A stretch of 64,000 nucleotides of DNA from Entoloma clypeatum. Lineage: Eukaryota; Basidiomycota; Agaricomycetes; Agaricales; Entolomataceae. Below the pieces are notes generated by a model. That model had not been told where the DNA came from, ran no database searches, and saw nothing but the letters and a program-made list of their open reading frames with translations. How positions within the stretch are numbered: the first letter of the stretch is position 1; each line of letters starts with the position of its first letter. This document shows, one piece after another, positions 1 through 10,067 of the stretch. The DNA lies in NCBI GenBank assembly GCA_963565915.1, contig OY751495.1:3348001-3412000 (forward strand), read 5' to 3'. Made by a program: the position numbers and the translations under genes.

Positions 1-1571
1 ATGAAGGCGCTCTCCATGCTGGTAGAGGATGCACGGGAGCGTTACAAAGTCACAAGCCGGCCCAACGTCACCGTCCACATGGCGGACTCGGTAACGATGT
101 CTTCAATCTTTCGTTCACCCTGACGTCTCACTTCTTTGTTTCAAGCCTACATATGGCCCTACCTTTGTGTGGACCAACGTCAAACAAAAAACCCGTCGGC
201 CGCTCAGTTCCATCATCCTACCCAAAGGCATTGTCGAATCGCTAATCCAAGATGCCCAAGAGTTCATTGACACCGAATCATGGTATGTCGACGCTGGCAT
301 TCCTCATCGTCGGGGGTACCTCTTGTATGGCCCTCCTGGTACCGGCAAAAGTGCGTTCTTCTGTTCACGTTCCCCGGCGTGAATTGATTTCTTCCCTCAT
401 AGCTTCAACAATATACGCATTGGTACGGATTCTCGATCCTTTCCCAACTATCCACTCACATTCCATCGTAGGCTGGTGAACTCGGCCTTGAAATATATAG
501 CCTGTCGTTATCCTCTGGCTTGTAAGTCCCTATTGCCGATCTTTCCTTTCGTGGGGATATTCAAACATCCACGTATCCAGCATCGACGATACCTTCCTTC
601 AAAAAGCCGCATCCTCCATCCCAAAAAACTCTATCCTCCTCATCGAGGACATCGACTGTGCCTTCCCATCACGCGACGACGATGACGAAGAACTCTCCCC
701 AGCCAACCAATTCGGCATGGTCGCCCCAACGGGCTTCAAACGCGCCAAATCCGCGGTCACCCTTTCAGGGCTACTCAATGTCCTCGATGGCGTAGGTAGC
801 GAAGAGGGCAAGCTCTTCTTTGCCACCGTAAGTCCTCGCATCATCCCCCTCCTATGAGGGTTCACCGAACACAATGTTCCACAGACCAATTATGTCGACC
901 GCCTCGACCCCGCGCTCCTCCGCCCCGGAAGAATCGACAAGAAGGTCGAATACCACCCCGCAACGAAAGAGCAGGCTTCCGCGCTCTTCCTGCGCTTCTT
1001 TGCCCGCCCCGGCAGCAGCGACACCACCACCACCACCGACAAGAGTGAGAAGGCTCCGCTATCTCTATCGCAGCTCTCGGACCTTGCTGCCCAGTTCGCC
1101 TCGCACATCCCACACCAGACCTTCTCCACCGCCGAGCTCCAGGGCTTCCTCCTCCTGTGCAAGCAGCACCCCGAGCTCGCGCTCAAGACCGTCAAAGCGT
1201 GGGTCGACAGGGAGCTCGTGGAGCGGAGGGAGAAGGAGGAGAGGGACGAGGAGCGGAGGAGGAAGGGGAAGGAGAAGAGGGAGGCGATGGGGGGTGGTGG
1301 CGCGGCGGATACGATGGCTGCGCGGTTGGCGGCAATGTATGGAGGGTTTGGTGCGGGGTTGGGAGGGCCGGCTGTTATGGGGGGGCCGGGGATGGTCACG
1401 GGGGGGACTCCGAAGACTCCGACGACCCCGACGCCTGCGTATGCTGATAGTCAGAAGCAGGCTGGGGTCAGGGAGGCTTCTGTGGATGCGGCTACGGCTA
1501 CGGCTACGGCTGAGGAGGGGGGTGGGGAATCGGCTGCTCAGGAGGAGGTCGTCGTCGTGGTTCCTGCGTGA
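1..1571 (+). CDS. BCS1-like mitochondrial AAA ATPase, 5' partial
   Basis: AAA+ ATPase of the BCS1 family. BCS1 of the inner mitochondrial membrane translocates the folded Rieske protein into complex III, but basidiomycetes carry many BCS1-like paralogues, so the exact role is inferred. Six exons fit in one frame: 1-90, 146-350, 403-422, 472-521, 581-827 and 885-1571, giving 432 codons plus stop. Seen in order: the end of the BCS1-specific N domain, Walker A GPPGTGKT split by an intron, [19 protein letters not shown], Walker [12 protein letters not shown], the sensor stretch [21 protein letters not shown], then [17 protein letters not shown] with the arginine finger. The tail is rich in Glu/Arg and then Gly/Ala/Thr/Val and probably disordered. 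The membrane segment and true start lie upstream of the window; the ATG at base 1 is probably internal. The next gene is convergent. Confidence 0.9.
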
Positions 1572-2357
1572 TTTTGATTCGATTTTTTGCTTGTTTTGTC
1601 GTGTGCTGCTCGTTATGTATAAAACAAGAACGATCTAGTATTTAGCATTTCTGTTTCTGTTTCTGGATTGTCTGTACATACTAACATATACAGGTCTTTC
1701 GTTAATGAATATTCCATCCCTTCCATTGACAGATCGCTCACACCTAAGTTACTTGGGTCCAGCAGACATGATTTCCCCCCGGGCGAAGAACCCACCAGAC
1801 GTTGGTAAATTTTGGCGCTGGAACATTTCTTCTGTGTTCACAGGGGGAGGGGGGGGGGTTGTGAGGACGGAAACCTAAGGAGGGTTCACATCCTTTATAG
1901 ATTAATTCTAGAGCAGGAATTAGTTACGTTGGCAACTGACTGTAGTCCACATGGCACAGTGATAACAAGGACTGATATACTTGTATGTGTGATGCCAAGT
2001 TTTCATCTTTGCCCCCCCCCCCCTCGCGGTGTCTGGGTTCGAGTGGTGCCGATGTTGAACCCAAGCCATTCAGATTACCTTCAGGCGCACCGCATGGGGT
2101 CACTCACATCGGCACCACACCTCAAATATAATCTGACGAGATGGTCTCAGTAGTCAGATGGGTCCTTGTGGCATACCCAAGATGAATTCTTAAACCTTGA
2201 ATAACCAACGACTTGGGGCTATGCTTCTACCCCATCCAGAAACCCTCAGTGTCCATTCAGAACGTTTCAGCACTTCTAACGTCTAAACGGAAGCAGGTGT
2301 CACTACTGTATTCCCCAGCAGGTCCAGGGGAAACAAACGAATGTTCGACGCACATTG
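1572..2357. other. 3' flank / intergenic, homopolymer tracts
   Basis: Between the convergent BCS1-like and lectin genes I see no supported coding exon. It carries a G-run near 1845-1860 and a C-run near 2011-2024, either of which could be slippage-prone. Presumed 3' UTRs. Confidence 0.5.
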
Positions 2358-2908
2358 TCAGTGAAAAGACCAAAACTGACCCTTGTCATTAGAATGCTCT
2401 TTAAGCACGACGGGCGTACCCTCAGCACTGCCCGTCAGCTCACATACTCGGGGATATTTCCACATTCCGATCCTGCAAAGAGAGAACGACCAATCACTCT
2501 CCATCAAGGCTCTCCTGTGAGATACATACATACTTGTAAGTCCCCTGGTAATCGAGGATAGCCCAACCGTACGGCTGATCGGAGGCAAAGACATTCCCTG
2601 TGGTACATGGTAGGCAAGATATTTCCCAGTGGCTGAGTTTTTCAGGCTGTAGGCGTTAGTACCGGTGTGCTGGACAGCCCACTGCGCAGCACCACCCACA
2701 TCAGGACGCGCCGGAATAGAAGAAAAGTCACAGACCCACAGGTACAGTTGTTGCAGATCGTCCACCAACAGCTGGGGGGTAAATAGAGTGAGTTGGATAA
2801 CCAGAGACCATCGAGCAAAAGGACAAGACCCCTGTCGTGGATGAACTCCAGTGTGAGGAGATTGTATTTGAGGTTGTTAATAACGTAGACGCCGGGTTTG
2901 AGGGACAT
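2358..2908 (-). pseudogene. Ricin-B-like (beta-trefoil) lectin gene with a frameshift
   Basis: Small fungal beta-trefoil lectin-type protein, normally a sugar-binding cytosolic or secreted protein; no enzymatic domain is present. The first exon (2809-2908) starts MSLKPGVYVINNLKYNL, the usual opening of mushroom ricin-B-like proteins. A 37-bp intron leads to an exon reading DAVGGRSAT. Later exons give WAVQHTGTNAYSLKNSATG, then FASDQPYGWAI, and after an intron ending near 2437 the closing trefoil repeat GTPVVLKEHSNDKGQFWSFH before the stop at 2358. The segments KYLAYH and FASDQPYGW lie in different frames with no room for an intron, so one base is lost or gained near 2600. Either the gene is a young pseudogene or there is a base-call error. 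No signal peptide is seen. An upstream ATG at 2929 would add seven residues. Confidence 0.6.
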
Positions 2909-3294
2909 TGCGACGAGTGCGAGGTTCACAGCGAGGGTTACTTCTCTTTATAGCCCTCGTGGGCGGTTATCCAGGGGGGTTTGCTGAGGGATAACTGCAT
3001 CACGAGTGTTACGTCAAACTCGCCTCAGGAGTCATGCGCGCGGGACGGGATATTGGAAGCTTTAAGATCGAGACCGAGCTTTCCTTCTGGAAAGGTGTAT
3101 AGACAGGGTCAGCAATTGTGCAGGACATCAATAGTTCGAATGCCGGGTGAAACCCCCCTTAGTGTTCAACAGCGAGAAGGTGTATTGAGTCTTTGATCAC
3201 ATAATCGTATGAGAAGAATCATTTTGCGTGTCCGGTTGAATACGACAGGATCTTGGAGGATCTCGTTGGAACCAATCGATATAGTATACATGCA

Positions 3295-4331
3295 TTACAT
3301 TTCACCGCATTCTGAATGTCCAAAAGAGGTTTATCAACCGCTTATGCGGCAAAAAGCGGATATGGACTCACCAGTAATCTTAACAACCAACTTCGGCCGA
3401 TTGTTAGCGCCAGTGGGGACGTTCTCGATCTTCCGCAACGTGAGCATTCCATCAAGCACTTTTCCAAAGACGACGTGTTTTCCATCAAGGAAATCGCACT
3501 TTGCCGTCGTTATGAAGAACTGGTATGGTTGAGTAGTCGACTTGGTCTTTTCAAGAACAAAAAAAAAACAAGGGACCAACCTGGCATCCGTTCGTATTGG
3601 GGCCGGAGTTGGCCTTGGATAAGGTTATTGACGGATTTCAAATACATGATAGGTGGAAGAATCACCATCGAGAGAAGGCCCGGACCAGTATGTTTCTCTT
3701 TGAAGTTTTCGTCCTACGGAAGAGTTTGGAGTCGTCACTGAGCCTTCCACAGGGAAACTTACGGGAAATTTGTCCCCATATATCGAAAACGAACCCGTCC
3801 CGTCCCCTTTCAGAAAATCCCCCCCTACGATGCGTGTCGTGATCAGTAGAATGTTGCATGGATTGAGCAAGCCTAAGACCTTGGCACATGAAGTTTGGGA
3901 CGCTGTGTCGCGTGTAAAGTCAGCGCTCTGACATCAGCTCTCTAGAGATGAGCCATACATACACTCTGAAAAGTATGAATGAGACAGGACAAAATATCGA
4001 GATGCAGGAGACAAACCTGTGAAATGTTGCATGCTTATACCCCTGCGGCCGAGAATTTACCCTGGACAAGCAACTCGTCTTTTCATGTCGCAGGATCAGA
4101 TGAAGCCACGAAATGTTACCTGTATTCGCCCGTACATAGTTGTCTGAAGTTCTCTGCCGTTCTACAGGTCCTGGATATGAGCCCAACCGAAAAAAAAATG
4201 ATGCCATTGCACGCGTACTTGGGCGCCATATCGCTAAAAAGCTCCATTTTGAGTCTTCCTGCAGGCGTCTCGCCTATCTGGATATCCATGAAGACGACGG
4301 GACGAGTCGTTGAGGACGTTGACGAGGACAT
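3295..4331 (-). CDS. Cyclophilin, PPIH-like peptidyl-prolyl isomerase
   Basis: Single-domain cyclophilin of about 175 residues that isomerises Xaa-Pro bonds. The sequence resembles the U4/U6.U5 snRNP cyclophilin PPIH, so a spliceosomal role is likely by family. Exons joined in phase include 4219-4331, 4120-4161, 4017-4061, 3880-3902 and 3763-3824, then four more to the TAA at 3295. Visible: [34 protein letters not shown] with the catalytic Arg, [73 protein letters not shown] and the last exon ECGEM. The usual active-site Trp (CDWLDGKH in PPIH) is Phe here, which in cyclophilins generally lowers cyclosporin binding. No targeting peptide is visible. All splice junctions are GT-AG and the frame is intact. 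Confidence 0.9.
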
Positions 4332-4361
4332 GATGGAGGCGGGAACAGAGCGGATTACATA

Positions 4362-4684
4362 ATGCCCGGTTTAGTTGCCGGGTTTGTTTCGATCGCGAAC
4401 CTGAAGTTTCTACTGCCAATGCAGGCAACCGCAATCCGGAGGTCTTCATTCAAATTTATGATCACCCTGAGGCTGACCATGTCTCTGTATAGACTATACT
4501 CAGGCTTTATCTGCTCTCTCCACAGTTGCTTTTCCGCGAAGATTTGCGGGGGCTTCAAGACTTCTTGGGGTCTCGGCGCGGGAGCTTCATCGCCAGTTCT
4601 TTCCCAACAGGTGCGCTGACAGTATACGAACAAGGGAACGTGTCTTTCGCTCCGAGGACCACAATGATACTGGCTGCTACCTGA
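4362..4684 (+). CDS. Possible small spliced gene, function unknown
   Basis: Candidate gene inferred only from splice logic. A 7-nt first exon ATGCCCG at 4362-4368 joins across a GT...GCAG intron to 4425 ([21 protein letters not shown]). A 39- or 45-bp intron ending at 4525 then leads to [18 protein letters not shown] and [18 protein letters not shown], with a stop at 4682-4684. The product would be about 75 residues. Composition looks protein-like, but I recognise no family. The start lies only 30 bp from the divergent cyclophilin start, which is tight. Further coding-like stretches follow in another frame (4710-4960, rich in Ser/Arg), so the real gene may be longer and spliced differently. 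A 142-codon open frame on the minus strand overlaps this stretch and looks less protein-like. Confidence 0.3.
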
Positions 4685-4976
4685 AGTTCTGATAATCCAC
4701 TCGCATTCAGATGATTTAGAACCACGCCACCCCATGTTCGCCACACTGCACATATATTGAATCTTTCCCATTCCTCTTCCCACCGCTCTTCCTCGCTTGA
4801 GCGACGACCGCTGAGACGATACAGCCTACGGAATCAAGAATGCCAAGTCCAATACTTCTCTGACCGCTCGCCTAGCGATGTGCCATGCGATAGGTCGTAC
4901 AGGTTACCTGTAACGTCCAGAGTCGTGCGATACTCGCAGATCTTTGCTGTCGTCGGCTGAAGCGATCCCGACAGAT

Positions 4977-5332
4977 ATGAGTGAGAGACAACTCAAAGGT
5001 AACCACGCTCCAATCGACTAGATTTTCGTCCCATTTTCTCCTTTTCTGTTGCCGGAATTTTTTTGGGCCGATTCCCGATTTTTTTCTTTTATTCCTTCAG
5101 GCGCAACCACTTCCTCGGCGTCTCTGCCAGCCTTATGGCAAAAACTTGGCGAATCAGCCGATGTCGTCAAACAAGACACACGGTTGGAAGAAAAGAAGGG
5201 CTATAGGTATTCAATGACCTTGTTCCGCAAAACCACAATGTCTCATGCCAACACAGGATGTTTCGTTCCGGACGGGGAAACAAATCAACTGATTCGCGAA
5301 TGGCGAATAGTGATACGCTTAGCAGGCTTTGA
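4977..5332 (+). CDS. Possible small spliced gene, function unknown
   Basis: Start ATG at 4977 (MSERQLK). A roughly 100-bp intron runs from GTAACC to a pyrimidine-rich TTCCTTCAG, then comes an exon reading GATTSSASLPALWQKLGESAD and VVKQDTRLEEKKGYR. A 50-bp intron (GTATTC...CACAG) leads to a final exon rich in Ser, Arg and Asn, with TGA at 5330-5332. The predicted peptide is about 67 residues, hydrophilic, with no signal peptide or membrane segment. I do not recognise it. It may instead be part of a larger plus-strand gene that includes the neighbouring coding-like stretches. Confidence 0.3.
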
Positions 5333-8256
5333 GACGCTCCAGTCAATGGCGTGGCGTTCGTCAGACTCGAAAGTCCACGAAAGGCAGCGTGTAGCTTCTA
5401 TATCAATTGGAAAGATGCGTTGGGCTGACAGGAAACCTCGATCTTTTGACCAGCTATAGGCCGCGTGTGAGCGACGAGGAGGCTATAGAGATCGGACTTC
5501 GCGTCGCAATTCTAAAGCCTACCTCACTATTCTGACAGGAGCTCTCCATTTGGCCCGGCCACCCCATTCCGTTCGGATACTGCGTCGTTCACGAAGTGGT
5601 GGTACCGAGTGTGATGAACACCTCTCATCATGCTCTGGGCCACGAAGTCTGTCCAAGCGTGAGTCTCGGATTGCACCCAATCAAGTATGTATGTCTATCT
5701 TAGGACTCTGGACCCTAGAATTTGTGCTTTAACGAGTGGTTCAGAATGATTCTTTTGTTCAGTTCACCATTCAAATTCTTGTTGCTCAGGATACCAGATC
5801 TTTTAAACACCTGTGTCAAGGGATTTTCCTTCCGTAGCGAACCGTCAACCGAAAACATGAACTGAATGGCGAACTGAACTGGGAATTAAACACTCCTAAT
5901 ACGAAATATCCCAGGTTCTCATTTTCAAATCCGGATTCAGAGCGGCAGGTTACCTGGTTTATGTCGCCGCCACCACACACACGCTCTTTCGGAAAGACTC
6001 CGTCCTTTCTCAGATTCACCTCTTTTTCACCGCATCTGTATATGATATACCTCCTGCCACCCTGCGAAGATGTTATTTCCACCGGGAAAATCCGAGCAGA
6101 ATCCATTGAACCATGAGGTCCATATCACAGGCCTTTCTGCATGTGGTCCGCAACTAACAATTGGTTTCCATTTTGATGCGCCTCGGCCACACCTGGTGAT
6201 TGAAACGAGTCGACCCTCGTGGGTACGTGCCCGATCAAAGGCTGAGTAGATGAACAACTTGACGTGCAAGTTACCCACTCCGAAGGATGGTTAAACCCTG
6301 AACGTTTGAAGCATGCCCAGTGGGTGAGATTGGAAATTATCATAAATGTCATTTGATTTTTCTTCTTTGTGGTGTTCTTCGATAGCCATGTGCCTTGCCA
6401 TGCTTGGCAGCGATACATGTGGTACAAAAAATCTTCGACCTTCGCAACTTCCGGGATCTCAGGTTGAGCTGGCCTGAATTGTAATTACCTCCATCGGAAT
6501 TTTGAATCACTCCACGACCCTGCCACAGGGAAACGCTTGGCTCGAATCCAGTTGCGTCCGGCAACTCGCATTGGAAACTCGAGGTTGGATATGTAGCTTC
6601 ATGCCCGCGGGCTACGACTCAACATCGTGCGTGTTTTGTTGTGGTCATCGTCATTTCCGGACTGTTTCCATTGCGAAGAAGGCGTCCGAGAGCAAGCACA
6701 GCCACGGCTAATTACAATGTCTGTCACCCCGGGCCCTCCTCGAAGGCGATTACTTACTTGTTCGGTAAGTTTGTGACTTGATGAAGGAATGTACCATAAA
6801 CATGTTTTTCTGCGAAGACTGGCAAAGAACGATAACAACAGGTACTTTCTGGTTTCAGTTAATCCTAGTGCCAGTGGTAGCTAAGCATCAACAGACCGGA
6901 GTCTTGCCCGTTGAGGATTATCCATATTCCGGAAGATTCTGATACTTGATCGTCATATGCATGACGCCATGAGCGGGCTTGAGCAAGCCTTGGATGAACC
7001 CATAGTGGCTGCTTGCGACACGCCCCATCAAACGATGCCATTCCAGTGAGAAAGCGACGACCCAGCAACAGAGTGCCTTTTCAACCGATTGGCTACTACA
7101 ATCTGGTTCTTCCTGAGACGGTCATACTTCACCGTGAATCATGGTTCACCTCACTTGAATTTCGCTTCTCCGCGGCACGGAGAAATTCAGTTGGCTGCCT
7201 GGAATCGCCTGGGCTTGCAACACGCTACAAGCAAATGTTCTTCACCTGTCAAAACTAAATCAGGTTTTGATATGTGATTTCTTGCAGTAGCATAGTACCT
7301 TGGGTTCTACCGCCGGTTTGTTGTGACCTTCGCAGCTGCATACGCATGAATTACGAGTACACACATTCCCTGTGGCGGCGTGTCGATTTCGTTCCTGGCG
7401 GAACTTATCGCTGTCAACGTCAACGTTCAATTTTTATTAAATCTGAATGGCCATCGTGGCCATATTAAATTTGATGATGCCTTTGTCAGCGACGTTAACT
7501 TAATGAAGCGCCGGCTCCGCACATGAATGTTCCCTTTTTCCTGGACACGCATGACAGGCTCATTTAAGATTCGTGAACATGCCAACATCACTTATGGCCA
7601 ACGGACTTCAGGTTGGACCACCAGGCACTATCCATTTATTCGAGACCACCTCGCAACGTTCATATTCATTGCTGAACATGTGGATCAATGCATTTCATGT
7701 CGGGAGCCATATACAACGCATGCGCAGGCTTAATCATAGGTAACAACCCTGTTCGGGTTATTTTTTCCAGAAAACATATACTCAGGGCAAGATACTGATC
7801 GATCAGTTGTAAAGGACAAATTATGGGCAAAACTTATATAACTTCCGGGCTGCAATAAATAATATCTCCGGTCCTGGTCGCTTCTCGGCAATGTTGCCAC
7901 ATATGTTTCTACCCTGGCTTGTTTGAACCCCGGCCTTGCGTTGTCTTCCCTCCTCAAACCTTGCCTGGTTAGGGTCCCGATGTGTTGAGGTGCTATTCGA
8001 GCCTCTTTATCCACTCTCTTTTCTTCCTCATCCTCTCAACTGGATGTCAAAATTTCGTGGTGTGCCTCCCTCTCCTAATCCTCTCTCCAACATTATCGCA
8101 CCCTCCGTCCAATCGAAGGCCACCTCACACCCTCCGCCACACGGCCACAGCCCCCCTTTCATCCCCCTTTCTGAAGGACGCCTGCAACCCTATACATCAC
8201 GCCACGCCTCGTTCCTATCCTCATCGACTCAGAATCATCCCACCCGCGACTCAACG
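5333..8256. other. Unresolved region with scattered coding-like exons
   Basis: No gene can be assigned, but several plus-strand stretches read like protein and are bordered by plausible splice sites: near 5551-5680 (HPIPFGYCVVHEVVVPS), near 6071-6220 (VHITGLSACGPQLTIGFHFD), 6250-6325 (GWLNPERLKHAQW, followed by a GTGAG donor), 6720-6768 and 6970-7050 (SGLEQALDEPIVAACDTP). They could belong to one or two decayed or intron-rich genes. Positions 7,930-8,256 are rich in C and T, as expected for the promoter and leader of the homeodomain gene. Confidence 0.3.
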
Positions 8257-9617
8257 ATGGCTAGGCGTTTCCATGGACAGTCCCCACAAATGCGTGGCAG
8301 ACATATAGTGCACTCAAGCCCCTCCTCGGATTCTCAAGATGACCTAGCAGATACCGAAACAGACAACAAAGGGAGTCAGACGTCTGGGCCACCTGCTCCC
8401 AGCTCTCCGGCCAAGAAAAAGCGTACGCGGACTCTCACAACTCCGCATCAATCTGCGGTGCTGTATGCACTTTTGGCAGAAGTAAGGCGTTCTTTCTCAT
8501 CGTTGGGTCTGAACTCAGCATCCGTTGTTCCACCAGTCGCGCTTTCCGAGCACTGCAGTACGCGAGGAGGTTGGAAGGTCGATAGGGCTAAGCGCCCGCA
8601 AGGTGCAGGTACATCATTCATCTCTGACGGACCAGCGCCGATTGTCTCACACTCGTTTACAGATCTGGTTCCAAGTGCGTGTAAACAATCTCGGCTAGCT
8701 ATATCTAACACGTTTCATGATACCAGAATCAACGCCAGAAAGCGCGGCGTCCTCAAAGCCAGACGGACCCATCACGAAAACGTCCACAGGGGTCCCCAAC
8801 TAGCGGTCTTAGCATCTCAAGCAATGGCACTTACGTCTTCCCGGATCCAGGACCAAGTGCTCCACCGACCGAATCATCTGTCGGCGCAGCCTTGGATCAG
8901 CCTGGACACCGCGGTTACCATTCAGACTCTCCCGCACAACTAGCGGGCCCCGGTATGCCTGGCTCAGATCCTCACATGAGCTCGCGGTATAATGGACGCC
9001 CTATTTTACCGTTGGTCTCCGAGCTCACGGTTGCACGTCCCTCCTCATCTCCCTATATGGGCTCAAGTCAGCGTTATCCTGAAATTTGCAGGTCCCCGTC
9101 TTTGGAATCTCCTGCTTCTCGGCCTACGACAACCAGCAGATTGCATGACCTCTATTTCTCACGTACGCTCCCACCGCTTATAAACACGGTTCACAATCGA
9201 CCCCCCCCACCGGTTCTCTATCCCCCAGGCTCGGGCTCAAGGTTGCCTCCGCTCCAGCGGCAACCCGTGTCTCCGGACACGCCGTTTTCGCACCATTCAC
9301 CAGACGCCGATTCATTGACCCTCCCTCCTCCTTATACCTTACAGCCGCCGCCTCACTGGCGAGCGCAGAGAGACACTTCAGGCTTCGGGTCGCCGAAGCC
9401 ATACTCAAGGACCCCTACCGAGTCGCGGCCGCCGAGTAGATCCTTTAGTCCGCTTAGTCGGCGTTCGACGGATTTTCCGGCCAGCACGACGACACGCGAG
9501 GGTGGTCCCAGGGAGAGAAGCACCTCGGCCGCCGAGGCTCCGCTGCCTCCACGCGTCGGTCGCTATGACCCCGTCAGGGCAGCCTTTATTGTTACGACCC
9601 CGACTGAGTCGCAATGA
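8257..9617 (+). CDS. Homeodomain transcription factor
   Basis: Predicted nuclear DNA-binding protein of 399 residues. Four exons fit without a phase break: 8257-8481, 8537-8608, 8663-8674 and 8727-9617. The homeodomain covers about residues 53-112. Helix 1 lies in KKKRTRTLTTPHQSAVLYALLAE, helix 2 and the turn in SRFPSTAVREEVGRSIGLSA, and the recognition helix is RKVQ-IWFQ-NQRQKARR with the invariant W, F, N and R. Exon 3 is only 12 nt and encodes exactly IWFQ. The N-terminal 50 residues are Ser/Asp-rich. The C-terminal 280 residues are Pro/Ser-rich and probably disordered regulatory sequence. The start MARRFHGQSP is the first ATG after the CT-rich leader that leaves a compact N-terminus; the frame is open further upstream. 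It converges on the RING ligase gene. Target genes cannot be told from sequence. Confidence 0.9.
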
Positions 9618-10067
9618 CCCTTTGCTTGTGCTCGCTCACCTCAAGAAGAAGAATCATCATCTACCTTACCACCTCTGTAATAGGCTGTCATGCCGTTTCA
9701 CGAAATTTATGCCAAAACAGTTACACGCTCTTTTCGCTCCTTCTCTCAAATTGCATCCTGCTGTGTTTCCAAAGCATTTTTTTTTCATTGTTAGACCCCT
9801 CGTTGCATCCTGTCCTTTCATTGCTTACAGCCTTATAATCGACGTAGAGCCTTTGTTGAACATATTTACTTAATTTTGGGCATTCTCTTCCGTTTGTATC
9901 CATCTCCGCCATTGAAATTTGAAAGTCGATACTGTTTCCATAACAATGCATCCTGCATAATGCACGGGTTTCCCAGATTTTCAAACGGGTGCAAAAGGGA
10001 TCGAACACCCCCATCGACTGTGTGATTCCTTGACGACAAATGTATTATGTTGCAAGACAACCGTTAA
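9618..10067. other. Convergent intergenic spacer (3' UTRs)
   Basis: Spacer between the stop codons of the homeodomain gene and the Topors-like gene. I see no supported exon. AT-rich patches are consistent with two 3' ends. Confidence 0.5.

Noticed and set aside
874..1638. 254-codon plus-strand and 169-codon minus-strand open frames over the last BCS1 exon
   Set aside because: Both are out-of-frame shadows of the real exon 6 (885-1571), made long by its high GC content and repeats; composition is extremely Arg/Ser-biased.
4355..4783. 142-codon minus-strand ORF
   Set aside because: No recognisable motif, overlaps the cyclophilin promoter and the better spliced plus-strand reading; likely chance.
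9405..9614. Minus-strand ORF over the homeodomain gene's last exon
   Set aside because: Shadow of the Pro/Ser-rich C-terminus; Arg-rich composition without motifs.
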